In this document: one piece after another, positions 19,102-27,463 of the stretch
Layout: each line of letters opens with the position of its first letter
Numbering within the stretch: the stretch's first letter is position 1
NCBI GenBank assembly: GCA_017404505.1
Contig: JAFRCE010000011.1
Location: 1-64,000, forward strand
Reading direction: 5' to 3'
DNA from: Solobacterium sp.
Lineage (GTDB): Bacteria; Bacillota_I; Bacilli_A; Erysipelotrichales; Erysipelotrichaceae
DNA length: 64,000 nt
Program-made: the position numbers and the translations under genes
Notes under the pieces: generated by a model
What the model was told of the DNA's origin: nothing
Database searches by the model: none
What the model saw: only the letters and a program-made list of their open reading frames with translations

Positions 19102-20586
19102 TCAATCAAAACTTAAATCGTATTTTTCGACGTCGATCAGTGCTCTGCCGTTGTGGTTGACGAAACTGATTCTGTCCGCTTCTTGGTATGTGTAGATGAC
19201 ATTCGACAGTGTCTGTTCGCCGTCATTGACAAATACTTCAACACTGTAGCGATCCATAATGATCCGCAGTTTGATTTCGCCGTTGTTCTCGGCAACCGAG
19301 CATTTTCTCGTATGGCTGGTCGCTCTTCTTGTACCGGAATTGCTGCGGTCGAATTCCAGTGTGCATTCCGCCGGCCGGTAGATCAGTGATGTATATACAT
19401 TTCCATCACTTGCGAGACGAATCTCTAATTTACGGTAGCTGCTGTACGATTCCGGACGGATCCGGACCGTCAGATCGATCGTTCTTCCCTTCACACCGTC
19501 CAGTTCAACCATGTTTTCCACCAGAACGTCTTTCGCGATAACCGGATTTCTGCGCATCTTCTCCAGTTCCCTGACCGGCTTCTGAATCAGTTTGCCGTCT
19601 TTCACAGACAGTTCACGCGGCAGTACCATCTGGCCAAACCAGCGTAACGAACGAATCGTATGGACAATGCTGTCCCAGTTCTGCATCCAGGCGGACATGA
19701 TTCTTCTGCCGTCTTCGGCAAGAAGTGTCTGCGTCGCGTAGAAGTCGATACCGGCATCTACCAGCTGTTCCGTTTCTTTATGGAATATACCGGTTTCTTC
19801 ATCGAAGGTTCCGATCATCGCGACGACAATGTTGCCGCAATTGTATTTCTTGTCCTGCCGGACATCCTGCGGGCTGGTAAGAAGAACATATTTTCCGTCC
19901 AGTTCGAAGAAGTCAGGGCATTCCCACATGGTTCCGAGACTGCCGTCATTTTCCGCCAGAACGCTGACGAACTTCCAGTCATAAGCGTTCTCACTGCGGA
20001 AATACAGGATCCGGCCTTTCTTGTCATTCGTGCAGCCGCCGACGACACAGCGGTATGTACCGTCTTTTTCACGCCACATTTTCGGGTCACGGAAATCATA
20101 TTTGCTGAGCCCTTCCGGGATGTCTTTCATGCCGATAACCGGATTGCCTTCATATTTGACATAATCGACGCCGTCGCCTTCCGCCAGACACTGTGTCTGC
20201 AGGAAGGTATCTTCGTCCATATCGTTCAGCTTAACGACGCCGGTATACAGCAGTAAATGCTTGCCATTATCCATGCTGAGGGCACTGCCTGAGAAACAGC
20301 CGCCGGAATCCGGCTCGGTATCCGGAGCGATCGCTGCCGGCAGGAATTCCCACTTGAGCAGATCCTTGGTTACCGCATGGCCCCAGTGCATTGGTCCCCA
20401 CTTTTTCTTATAGGGGTAATACTGATAGAAAAGATGATAACTGCCGTTATATTGTGAGAATCCGTTCGGATCATTCATCCATCCAATATACGGCGTCAGG
20501 TGAAACAGAGGCCGTTTATCCGCAGGAATCTGTGTTCCTTCGGTTTCTTCATAATTGCGTGCTTCTTTTAAAATCTGACTGACCAT
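19102..20586 (-). CDS. GH32 beta-fructofuranosidase / sucrose-6-phosphate hydrolase type, cytoplasmic
   Basis: A 494-aa GH32 enzyme. The nucleophile is Asp39 in WMNDPNG, the transition-state stabiliser is Asp167 in FRDPK, and the acid/base is Glu222 in ECPD. The five-blade propeller is followed by a beta-sandwich. No signal peptide, so it cleaves beta-fructosides delivered by the adjacent ABC transporter. Because uptake is by ABC rather than PTS, free fructo-oligosaccharides or sucrose are more likely than sucrose-6-phosphate. Last gene of the minus-strand uptake operon. Confidence 0.92.
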   Translation of the reverse strand: MVSQILKEARNYEETEGTQIPADKRPLFHLTPYIGWMNDPNGFSQYNGSYHLFYQYYPYKKKWGPMHWGHAVTKDLLKWEFLPAAIAPDTEPDSGGCFSGSALSMDNGKHLLLYTGVVKLNDMDEDTFLQTQCLAEGDGVDYVKYEGNPVIGMKDIPEGLSKYDFRDPKMWREKDGTYRCVVGGCTNDKKGRILYFRSENAYDWKFVSVLAENDGSLGTMWECPDFFELDGKYVLLTSPQDVRQDKKYNCGNIVVAMIGTFDEETGIFHKETEQLVDAGIDFYATQTLLAEDGRRIMSAWMQNWDSIVHTIRSLRWFGQMVLPRELSVKDGKLIQKPVRELEKMRRNPVIAKDVLVENMVELDGVKGRTIDLTVRIRPESYSSYRKLEIRLASDGNVYTSLIYRPAECTLEFDRSNSGTRRATSHTRKCSVAENNGEIKLRIIMDRYSVEVFVNDGEQTLSNVIYTYQEADRISFVNHNGRALIDVEKYDLSFD

Positions 20587-20619
20587 ATAACCTCCGTTGT
20601 GAATTTGTCATAATGATGA

Positions 20620-20647
20620 GATATCCGCCCTTTGAAGGGCGGATATC
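20620..20647. terminator. strong intercistronic hairpin between the binding-protein and GH32 genes
   Basis: Perfect 11-base inverted repeat (20620-20630 and 20637-20647) with a 6-base loop. In the direction of the operon (minus) no T run follows, so it is better read as an mRNA-stabilising or partial-termination hairpin that lets the binding protein be made in excess. On the plus strand a T-rich stretch does follow. Confidence 0.7.
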
Positions 20648-20679
20648 CTTTTGTTTATCGGGTATGGACTCGTTACTGA

Positions 20680-22374
20680 TTATTTGTAGTAGCTGTCAAC
20701 ATACTTCTGGAAGACTGCCAGGAAGTCGTTCAGACGATATCCTTCCAGCTTAGCCTGCAGGTCTGCGAAATCTGCATCTGAGAAGCCGTTCATAATACCA
20801 TTTGCACGTGCTTCCTTGATGCACTTATCGATGTCAGGATTCAGGTTGGACAGTGTCTTTGCGTCATCTGCAGTCATCAGAATGTTCGGGAAGACATACT
20901 TCGTATTCATATCCGGTGTGTAGACATCCTTGATCCAGTCAAGTCTGTACTGAGCATCATCCGGGCATGTTACGTATACATCATAGTAGCTGTCGAGAAT
21001 AGCCAGCGGACCGCCGACACATTCAGCTTCACGTACTTCTACAGGAGAAGCATCGCCCAGCCATGTGTGCTTGAGCATGAAATCGCCGTTTGCATTTGTG
21101 CCTTCTTCGAAGATATCGAATTCATCGTCTTCACCATAAGTACCCCAGTTGTTCTGCGGCGACTGAATCGGATCATACATCTGGTCGAGCCATGCGCAGA
21201 TCAGAGCCGGGTTCTTGGCGTTTGCTGTAATGACGCAGCGACCACGGTCGAAACCGGATGTGAAGGAACCATTAGCAGGAGTGATGTTTCTGACATCAGC
21301 TGTCAGTGCCGGAAGCGGTACCCAGCCCTTGCCGGCAATCAGATCATCCATGGTTACAGCGGCGATGTTCGCAACGTCCCAGGAGAAGCAGACGCCATAA
21401 CGGCCGGACTTACCCTTGGAAACATATGTGGACCATTCCTGTGTCCAGGCTTCTTTGTCGATCAGACCTTCTTCATAGAGTTTGTGCAGCCACTGAACGC
21501 CTTCTTTCCAGCCTTCTGATGTAGCCGGGCAGACAACCTTCAGATCATCCGTTACGACAATGTGACGGCCCTGGTCAGGATCGCCATAGCCTTCGCCGAA
21601 GCCGTTGGTAAGAATGACGCTGTCTTCGTTGCCGCCGCCCATAATGAAGGACATCGGGATAATGTCGCCGTCGACGTTGAATTCAGCCTTCAGTTTGTCA
21701 GCGTTGTCACGGAATGCGATCAGAGCCTGTTCGAATTCATCAACAGTTGTCGGAACCGGCAGACCAAGGAAGTCGAGCCATCCCTTGTTGATGAACGGCA
21801 TATTGCCGACAGCCTGAATTGCTGTCTTTTCAGAACCGAGCTGTTCGATCCACGGCAGAGCCCAGATATGACCATTCTCGTCCATGCACATTTTCTTGTA
21901 TTCCGGAGCCTGTTCGAATACCTTCTTCAGGTTCGGCATATACTTGTCAATGTACTCTTCAACGTTGATGATAACGCCCTGCTTCGCATACTTCAGCAGG
22001 TCGGTGTCGCCGAAGCCGGCGGAGAATACGAATTCAGGCAGTGTCTTGATGTTGGACATTTCGAGAGCGATCTTTTCACCCCACTGGTCACTCTGGATTG
22101 CTTTCCAGTCAACATGAACGTTTGTCTTTTCTTCAAGACGCTTGAAGATCGTACGGTTATTCGGGTTGGATTCGGAGCCAACCGGATAGCTGGTCAGACC
22201 GCTGATTGTTGCTTTTTCAGCAAGCGGGAATGCCAGAGATGCCGGATCGACATCCAGGCCGGCGCTGGCTCCGCCGCCACCTGCACTTGAACCGCCGCCG
22301 CAGCCTGCGAGCAGAGCAGCAGCCATCGCCAGGGAAACAACGAGTTTACTACCTTTTGCAAATAAATTAGACAT
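20680..22374 (-). CDS. ABC transporter extracellular sugar-binding lipoprotein (LipO/YtcQ type)
   Basis: A 564-aa solute-binding protein with a lipoprotein signal: basic start, hydrophobic core and lipobox LLAGC with Cys25 as the lipidated residue, then a Gly/Ser linker. The large size is typical of binding proteins paired with LplB/YtcP permeases and complex carbohydrates. The gene is followed in the operon by the cytoplasmic GH32, suggesting fructo-oligosaccharide as the ligand. A strong hairpin just downstream may raise its expression above the permeases. Confidence 0.9.
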   Translation of the reverse strand: MSNLFAKGSKLVVSLAMAAALLAGCGGGSSAGGGGASAGLDVDPASLAFPLAEKATISGLTSYPVGSESNPNNRTIFKRLEEKTNVHVDWKAIQSDQWGEKIALEMSNIKTLPEFVFSAGFGDTDLLKYAKQGVIINVEEYIDKYMPNLKKVFEQAPEYKKMCMDENGHIWALPWIEQLGSEKTAIQAVGNMPFINKGWLDFLGLPVPTTVDEFEQALIAFRDNADKLKAEFNVDGDIIPMSFIMGGGNEDSVILTNGFGEGYGDPDQGRHIVVTDDLKVVCPATSEGWKEGVQWLHKLYEEGLIDKEAWTQEWSTYVSKGKSGRYGVCFSWDVANIAAVTMDDLIAGKGWVPLPALTADVRNITPANGSFTSGFDRGRCVITANAKNPALICAWLDQMYDPIQSPQNNWGTYGEDDEFDIFEEGTNANGDFMLKHTWLGDASPVEVREAECVGGPLAILDSYYDVYVTCPDDAQYRLDWIKDVYTPDMNTKYVFPNILMTADDAKTLSNLNPDIDKCIKEARANGIMNGFSDADFADLQAKLEGYRLNDFLAVFQKYVDSYYK

Positions 22375-22423
22375 AATTTCTCCTGATTATTTTCTTTTCT
22401 CCCTAAATTGTTTTCATTTGTAA

Positions 22424-23332
22424 TCAGCCCTTAACAGCACCGGCCATGATACCGTTGTCGAAATACTTCTGGAAGAACGGATACATGAGCATCAGCGGAA
22501 GGCTGGAAATGATAATTGTTGCATACTTGAGCAGTTCTGCGAGACGTGCACGTTCCGCTGTACTCTGCATATCAGCAACCATGCCGGGTTCCGGCTGGCT
22601 CTGGATAAGGATGGAGCGGAGAACGAGCTGCAAAGGCTGCTTGGATGCGCTGTTCAGATAAATCAAAGCATCGAAGTAACTGTTCCACATACCGACGAAC
22701 TGCCACATGGAAATTGTCGCGATGATCGGTGTGCAGACCGGCAGCAGAATCTTGAAGAAATAAACCATTTCATCTGCGCCGTCGATTTCAGCAGCTTCCT
22801 GCAGATCACGCGGAATACCCATGTAATACGTTCTGGCGATGATCATGTTCCAGACACTGAACGCACCAGGAATCAGAATTGCCCAGATCGTGTCGAGCAT
22901 TCCCAGGTTACTGATCAGCAAGTATGTCGGAATCAGACCGCCGCCGAAGAACATCGTGATAACGAACAGTGTGTTGAAGAATCCCTTACCTTTGAAATCC
23001 GGCCGTGACATCGGATACGCCGCGAGCAGAGTGACAACGACCGAAATAATCGTGAACAGGATGGAATAAATCAACGCGTTTTTGAAACCTACCCAGATCT
23101 GACCGTTGCCTAATACACGCTCATACGCAGTCAGAGTCCATTTGCTGAAATCAAATGTCAGACCTTTGTTCTGCAGGGTAATCGGATCAATGAAGGATGC
23201 GAGAATGATATAGATCATCGGCAGGATAATCGCTACCAGGAATAAACCGAGCAGGATATATCCCACGATCAGAATCGCCTTATCCTCGGTGGGATATTTG
23301 GCAAATTCACTTTTCTTTTTTCTTTCTGCCAT
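22424..23332 (-). CDS. carbohydrate ABC transporter permease (YtcP/AraQ family)
   Basis: A 302-aa inner-membrane permease with six predicted transmembrane segments and the EAA loop EAAEIDGADEMVYFFKILLP that contacts the ATPase. The start at 23332 is preceded by GGAGGGAG; the longer frame to 23365 overlaps the upstream permease gene. Partner of the LplB-like permease 13 bases upstream. It probably uses the MsmX-like ATPase encoded at 27464, as no ATPase gene is in the operon. Confidence 0.9.
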   Translation of the reverse strand: MAERKKKSEFAKYPTEDKAILIVGYILLGLFLVAIILPMIYIILASFIDPITLQNKGLTFDFSKWTLTAYERVLGNGQIWVGFKNALIYSILFTIISVVVTLLAAYPMSRPDFKGKGFFNTLFVITMFFGGGLIPTYLLISNLGMLDTIWAILIPGAFSVWNMIIARTYYMGIPRDLQEAAEIDGADEMVYFFKILLPVCTPIIATISMWQFVGMWNSYFDALIYLNSASKQPLQLVLRSILIQSQPEPGMVADMQSTAERARLAELLKYATIIISSLPLMLMYPFFQKYFDNGIMAGAVKG

Positions 23333-23345
23333 ATCTCCCTCCTCA

Positions 23346-24290
23346 TCAAATACCCTTGCCTTCATTCATACTCTGAACGATCTTGTTCATCGTAACGAGA
23401 AGGATGACATTGATGACTGTGTTGAACAAGCCTACAGCGGTAGAGAAACCGTAGTCACCGTCAAGAAGACCTTTTTTATAGACGTAGGTCGAAATGATTT
23501 CCGATGACGACATGTTCATGTCAGTCTGCAGGGCATATGCTTTTTCAAAACCTACGCTCATGATGTTACCTACAGCCATGATGAACTGAATCAGTACGGT
23601 ATCCTTGATTGCCGGCCATTCAACAGCCTTGATCTGCTGAATGATGTTCGCACCGTCGATGACAGCGGCTTCCTTCAGTTCCTTACTTGCATTGGACAGT
23701 GCGGCGGTGTAAATGATGGAAGCCCATCCTGCACCCTGCCAGATACCCGATGCGATGTAGATCGTACGGAACGCGGAAGGCATTGTCATGAAGTTGGTTT
23801 GTGTTCCGAGCAGCGAATTGATCATACCCGTCGGCGACAGCAAGATGCGGACAATACCGCAGAGGACGATGACGGAGATGAAGTTCGGCATGTACAGAAC
23901 CAGCTGAATCTTCTGCTTGATGCTCGAACTCAGGATGCGGTTAAGCAGGAAGGCAAGCAGAATCGGGATTGGGAAACCCCAGAGCAGTCCGAAGACACTC
24001 AGCTTCAGCGTATTCATGAGATATCTCATGAAGTCAGGTGACGACAGGAAGCGGGCGAAATGATCCAGGCCTACCCACTCACTGCCCAGAATTCCTCGGA
24101 TCGGATTATATTCTGTAAATGCGATCAGAATACCGCCCATAGGAATGTATCTGAAGATTATCGTCAGCAGGAATGCCGGCAGAATAAAAATCAGATAGAG
24201 TTGCCAGTGCTGTCTGAAATACACAAGAGCGTTATGCAGCTTTGATCCAGATGCAACACCGGCTGCATTATTTTCAGAAGCTTTTCCCAT
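23346..24290 (-). CDS. carbohydrate ABC transporter permease (LplB family)
   Basis: A 314-aa permease with six transmembrane segments and the EAA-type loop KEAAVIDGANIIQQIKAVEWP. Its cytosolic N-terminus precedes YLIFILPAFLLTIIFRYIPMGG, the standard LplB opening. The start at 24290 has GGGGG upstream. First gene of the uptake operon, transcribed from the promoter at 24386-24414 that carries a cre site and TTGTGCA-type half-sites. Confidence 0.9.
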   Translation of the reverse strand: MGKASENNAAGVASGSKLHNALVYFRQHWQLYLIFILPAFLLTIIFRYIPMGGILIAFTEYNPIRGILGSEWVGLDHFARFLSSPDFMRYLMNTLKLSVFGLLWGFPIPILLAFLLNRILSSSIKQKIQLVLYMPNFISVIVLCGIVRILLSPTGMINSLLGTQTNFMTMPSAFRTIYIASGIWQGAGWASIIYTAALSNASKELKEAAVIDGANIIQQIKAVEWPAIKDTVLIQFIMAVGNIMSVGFEKAYALQTDMNMSSSEIISTYVYKKGLLDGDYGFSTAVGLFNTVINVILLVTMNKIVQSMNEGKGI

Positions 24291-24357
24291 TAAAACCCCC
24301 TTTAAAAGAAGTGCGTTTTCTTCGTTTGCACACCGCGGCAAAATATTTGTGCATATG

Positions 24358-24372
24358 ATGAAAGCGGTTACT
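24358..24372. promoter_or_regulatory. catabolite response element (cre) match
   Basis: ATGAAAGCGGTTACT matches the Bacillota cre consensus WTGNAANCGNWNNCW at every fixed position. It lies just downstream of the operon's -10 box, where bound CcpA would block transcription. The match is seen; CcpA control is inferred. Confidence 0.65.
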
Positions 24373-24385
24373 TCAGGATGATTTC

Positions 24386-24414
24386 ATAGTAACATTCAGT
24401 TTTTTCAAACGCAA
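24386..24414 (-). promoter_or_regulatory. promoter of the fructan ABC/GH32 operon
   Basis: Minus-strand -35 TTGCGT (24409-24414), 17-base spacer, -10 TACTAT (24386-24391). It is flanked by TTGCACA/TTGTGCA elements at 24325-24332, 24346-24352 and 24431-24438, resembling half-sites of the palindrome at 24751. Confidence 0.65.
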
Positions 24415-24720
24415 TATTCTATACTTTACATTTGCACACTTTTATCAGAATTTTTCAGAGCTGTTCCGTAAAATGAAGTCGGCAGCCACACCCCTGGCAA
24501 TGACATAAAAACAGCGTTTCAGTTCTTTTGGGATCTTTTTGACTGCAGCATCGATATCAAACAGACTGTTTCATGCCAAACCGGCCTCATTTTCGCCGTC
24601 CAGAGCGCCTTAATGACTTTTTTGACCGGCCGAGTGACAGCGTAAAGATAACTGTGCAGATGAAAAAAACGGTATCATTTTTCAACCGCAAAATCTCCTG
24701 GAATCAGTGACGATTTTTAC
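24415..24720. other. intergenic stretch without a recognisable gene
   Basis: About 300 bases between the two divergent promoters. I see no open frame with a ribosome binding site, no terminator and no known riboswitch. One TTTGCACAC element at 24431-24439 fits the operator family. The middle part is GC-rich with T tracts and could be the remnant of an older gene, but I cannot show that. Confidence 0.5.
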
Positions 24721-24768
24721 TTGAACAGAATAAAACTGTGTTATATTTGAATTGTGCATGTGCACAAT
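24721..24768 (+). promoter_or_regulatory. lacI-family gene promoter with palindromic operator
   Basis: TTGAAC (24721-24726) and TATTTG (24744-24749) are spaced by 17 bases. Immediately after comes ATTGTGCATGTGCACAAT (24751-24768), an 8-base inverted repeat with a 2-base centre that covers the predicted transcription start. This fits an autoregulated LacI-family gene. A second -35-like TTGACA occurs at 24780 with a poorer -10. Confidence 0.6.
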
Positions 24769-24858
24769 CCTGAAGGCTTTTGACAACTATCTTTTTCATT
24801 CGTTCAAATGTTAGAATGTATTCGTTAAATTCATATAAGGATAATAAGAAGATAGATT

Positions 24859-25914
24859 ATGAGTAAGAAGGTTACCATTCAGGATATTGCAGATGCTTTA
24901 GGTATCTCACGTAATACAGTTTCCAAAGCAATTAACAATACAGACGGTATTGCTGAGGCTACCAGAGAGAGAATTATTCAAAAGGCTATAGAAATGGGTT
25001 ATAAACAGTTTTCTTATGTATCATCCTTGCTTTCCGCCGAAGCCGGAACCGCTTCCAACAGCGAACAATTAGGAACCATTGCTTTATTCAACACGACCTA
25101 TCTTAATAATTCACATTTTGCCTCCCCGATGATGGATAAGATTCACGAGGAGATCAATCAGCTTGGTTATACATTTGTCATCTTCCGTGTCAGTCATGAA
25201 AACATTGAGACCATGACACTTCCGAAAACTTTTAACAAAGACAAAATCACCGCCATCATCTGCACCGAAATATTTGATCCGGCATACAGTGACATGATCT
25301 GCAATCTCGGCATACCCGTCCTGTTTGTGGATGGTCCGGCCCGCCGAGGTGCCCGGCCTGTACAGGCTGACATACTGCTGATGGACAACTTTACCGAGAT
25401 TTCCCGTTTCGTTGCCGGTCTGATCGACAGAGGCCTGACCCGGATCGGCTTTATCGGTGATTATGATCATTGCCAGTCTTTCTGGGAACGCTACAACGCT
25501 TTCCGGTTTGCCATGTTATCTGCCGATGTTGAAATTGACAAACGCTTTATCCTCAAGCCGCACGAAACATTCAACCGCAACCTTATGATCGATGAACTCG
25601 GCGACCTGCTGGATAACCTGGATGAAATGCCGGAGGCGTTTGTCTGCGCCAATGATTTTGTGGCCATCGACGCCATGCAGCTGCTTGCCCAGAAGGATCG
25701 CAAATTGCTGAAACAGATCCGTTTCTTGGGCTTTGACGATTCCCACGAATCAAGAATCTTCTATCCGGCTCTGTCTACTGTTCATATACATTCCCAGGCC
25801 ATGGCATTTTCCGCCCTGCACCTGCTGATGAGCAGAATCAAGGAGCCTTCCATGGATTACCGTACGATTTATGTTGCAACCGACCTTGTACTGAGGGAAT
25901 CGACCGAATTCTGA
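24859..25914 (+). CDS. LacI family transcriptional regulator
   Basis: A 351-aa regulator. The first 55 residues are a classic LacI helix-turn-helix plus hinge (VTIQDIADALGISRNTVSKAIN). The rest is a periplasmic-binding-protein-like sensor domain (FVCANDFVAIDAMQLL near residue 255 is a family signature). Divergent to the fructan uptake operon and downstream of a perfect palindrome. A related half-site lies before the GH32 lipoprotein gene at 30299, so the regulon probably covers both ends of the locus. Confidence 0.92.
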   Translation: MSKKVTIQDIADALGISRNTVSKAINNTDGIAEATRERIIQKAIEMGYKQFSYVSSLLSAEAGTASNSEQLGTIALFNTTYLNNSHFASPMMDKIHEEINQLGYTFVIFRVSHENIETMTLPKTFNKDKITAIICTEIFDPAYSDMICNLGIPVLFVDGPARRGARPVQADILLMDNFTEISRFVAGLIDRGLTRIGFIGDYDHCQSFWERYNAFRFAMLSADVEIDKRFILKPHETFNRNLMIDELGDLLDNLDEMPEAFVCANDFVAIDAMQLLAQKDRKLLKQIRFLGFDDSHESRIFYPALSTVHIHSQAMAFSALHLLMSRIKEPSMDYRTIYVATDLVLRESTEF

Positions 25915-25953
25915 CACCGGCTGCAGCGTCTGTTTTAAAACCGGAGTTAGCAT

Positions 25954-26595
25954 ATGAACATCTTTTCCTACGAAAGCAAATTCAGTCAGGTTCTCCTGAA
26001 GATTTCGATCAGCTGCTGGCTGAATACGCTTTGGATGGTCTGCTCGCTGCCCATCTTCACGATCGGCGCTGCGACGACTGCTTTATATAAGGTCACGCTG
26101 AAAGTCGCGGATGAAACCGATTCGACGATCGCTAAAGAGTTCTTTAAAGCTTTCCGGGATAATTTCGCCCAGGCCACAAGGATCTGGCTGATCATGCTGC
26201 TGGCGGGCATCCTGCTCGGAACCGACGGATATATCGTCTCGCACCTGCGGGCCGCCTCGACCGGTCCGATGGCCGTGCTCTGGACCCTGAACCTGGCTTT
26301 GATCATCTGCGCGGCGATCGTCTATGTCATTGTTCTGATCTATGTCTTCCCGCTGATTTCGCGGTTTGAGAATACCGACTGGGCAATGATCAAGAATTCC
26401 TTTCTGATCGGCATTCATTTCCTGTTCTGCACAATTTCGGTCGCTGCCATCCACTTTGCGATGTTCTATGCGGTCGTAGCGATATTTACACCACTGTTTA
26501 TTTTTGGTGAAGGATTATGTGCTCTGCTTTCTTCCTATCTGATGCTCAATGTGCTGCGGATCGTTTCCGGAGATCCTGACGAGGTCGGAAAATGA
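25954..26595 (+). CDS. DUF624 family membrane protein (YesL-like)
   Basis: A 213-aa integral membrane protein of the YesL/DUF624 family, seen from the opening (NTLWMVCSLPIFTIGAATTALYKV) and about five hydrophobic segments. Relatives occur next to YtcP/LplB carbohydrate transporters in many Bacillota, but the function is not established. Its stop overlaps the next start by ATGA, so the two are translationally coupled. Confidence 0.8.
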   Translation: MNIFSYESKFSQVLLKISISCWLNTLWMVCSLPIFTIGAATTALYKVTLKVADETDSTIAKEFFKAFRDNFAQATRIWLIMLLAGILLGTDGYIVSHLRAASTGPMAVLWTLNLALIICAAIVYVIVLIYVFPLISRFENTDWAMIKNSFLIGIHFLFCTISVAAIHFAMFYAVVAIFTPLFIFGEGLCALLSSYLMLNVLRIVSGDPDEVGK

Positions 26596-27329
26596 GAGGA
26601 TCACCGGAAGAGCGCGTGGCTGTAAAAAAGTCGTTCGAGCGCATGAATCTGAAAGAAAAGGCAGAATATATTATCACTTATTATAAACTGCCGCTGTTCA
26701 CCGCCTTTGTCGTACTGGCGGTTGCCATTTCTTCGCTTTATCATTTCGTAACAAAAAAAGAAGAAGTTCTGTATCTGGCTTACGTCAATTTCGCCCCCGG
26801 CGAAACACTGAGCGGCCAGCTGTCGGACGAATATCTGACTTACACGGACAGGGATCCTCAAAAAACGGACGTCCTGGTATATGAAGCTCTCTATATCGAT
26901 GAAGATCCTTCACTTGCCGATCATCAATACGCATATGCATCGCGAATGAAGATCCTCGGCGCGGTCAATGCCGGACGAATGGATGTCGCGATCATGAACG
27001 AGAACGCGTACCGACAGCTGTCAGAAAGCGGTCTTCTGCTCAAGATGGACATGGTGCTGAAACCGGATCCCGCTCTTTACGAACAGATGAAGCCGTATAT
27101 CACGGAAGGCACTGTCATCCTTGAAGACAACTCTGTTGAGTACAATCTCAACGAAGCGGATACTTACGAAGCTGTCACAGAACAGGTTGAAAATGGAATT
27201 GATGTCTCTGAATTCCCGGTATTTGTCAATGCCGGAATCAAAGACAAGCTGTATATCGGTGTCATCGGAAACACCAGACATATTGAGGAGGCACGGACCT
27301 ATTTTTCCTACCTTCTCAATCACAAATAA
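26592..27329 (+). CDS. hypothetical membrane-anchored protein coupled to DUF624
   Basis: A 245-aa protein I do not recognise. It has a charged cytosolic start, one transmembrane segment (about 36-54) and a 190-residue extracytoplasmic domain. Segments such as AGRMDVAIMNENAYRQL look like the ligand-contact region of periplasmic binding folds, but this is only a resemblance. Translation is coupled to the DUF624 gene by a 4-base overlap. An accessory role for the sugar transporter is plausible by context only. Confidence 0.6.
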   Translation: MRGSPEERVAVKKSFERMNLKEKAEYIITYYKLPLFTAFVVLAVAISSLYHFVTKKEEVLYLAYVNFAPGETLSGQLSDEYLTYTDRDPQKTDVLVYEALYIDEDPSLADHQYAYASRMKILGAVNAGRMDVAIMNENAYRQLSESGLLLKMDMVLKPDPALYEQMKPYITEGTVILEDNSVEYNLNEADTYEAVTEQVENGIDVSEFPVFVNAGIKDKLYIGVIGNTRHIEEARTYFSYLLNHK

Positions 27330-27330
27330 A

Positions 27331-27420
27331 AACGTGCCTTGGGCACACTTAATCAGGCTGTAACGGTGAAAGACCGTGCCAGTAAGTCGGGGCCTTTTCG
27401 AAGCTTCAACCGGCCGCCGG
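27331..27420 (+). other. structured leader upstream of the MsmX-type ATPase gene
   Basis: About 90 bases that can fold in alternative ways: GTGCC-TTG-GGCAC forms one hairpin, while the same GGCAC can instead pair with GTGCC further down around the inner hairpin ACGGT-GAAAG-ACCGT. A third GC-rich stem (CCGGC/GCCGG-type) lies beyond. It matches no riboswitch that I know. It may be an attenuator or the terminator of the previous gene. Confidence 0.4.
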
Positions 27421-27463
27421 CTTCATAATTCTTTCAGACCATAGAAAGGGGCAAAATTAACTT

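Noticed and set aside
24415..24720. A small gene between the divergent fructan promoters
   Set aside because: Open frames there are short and lack ribosome sites in either direction.
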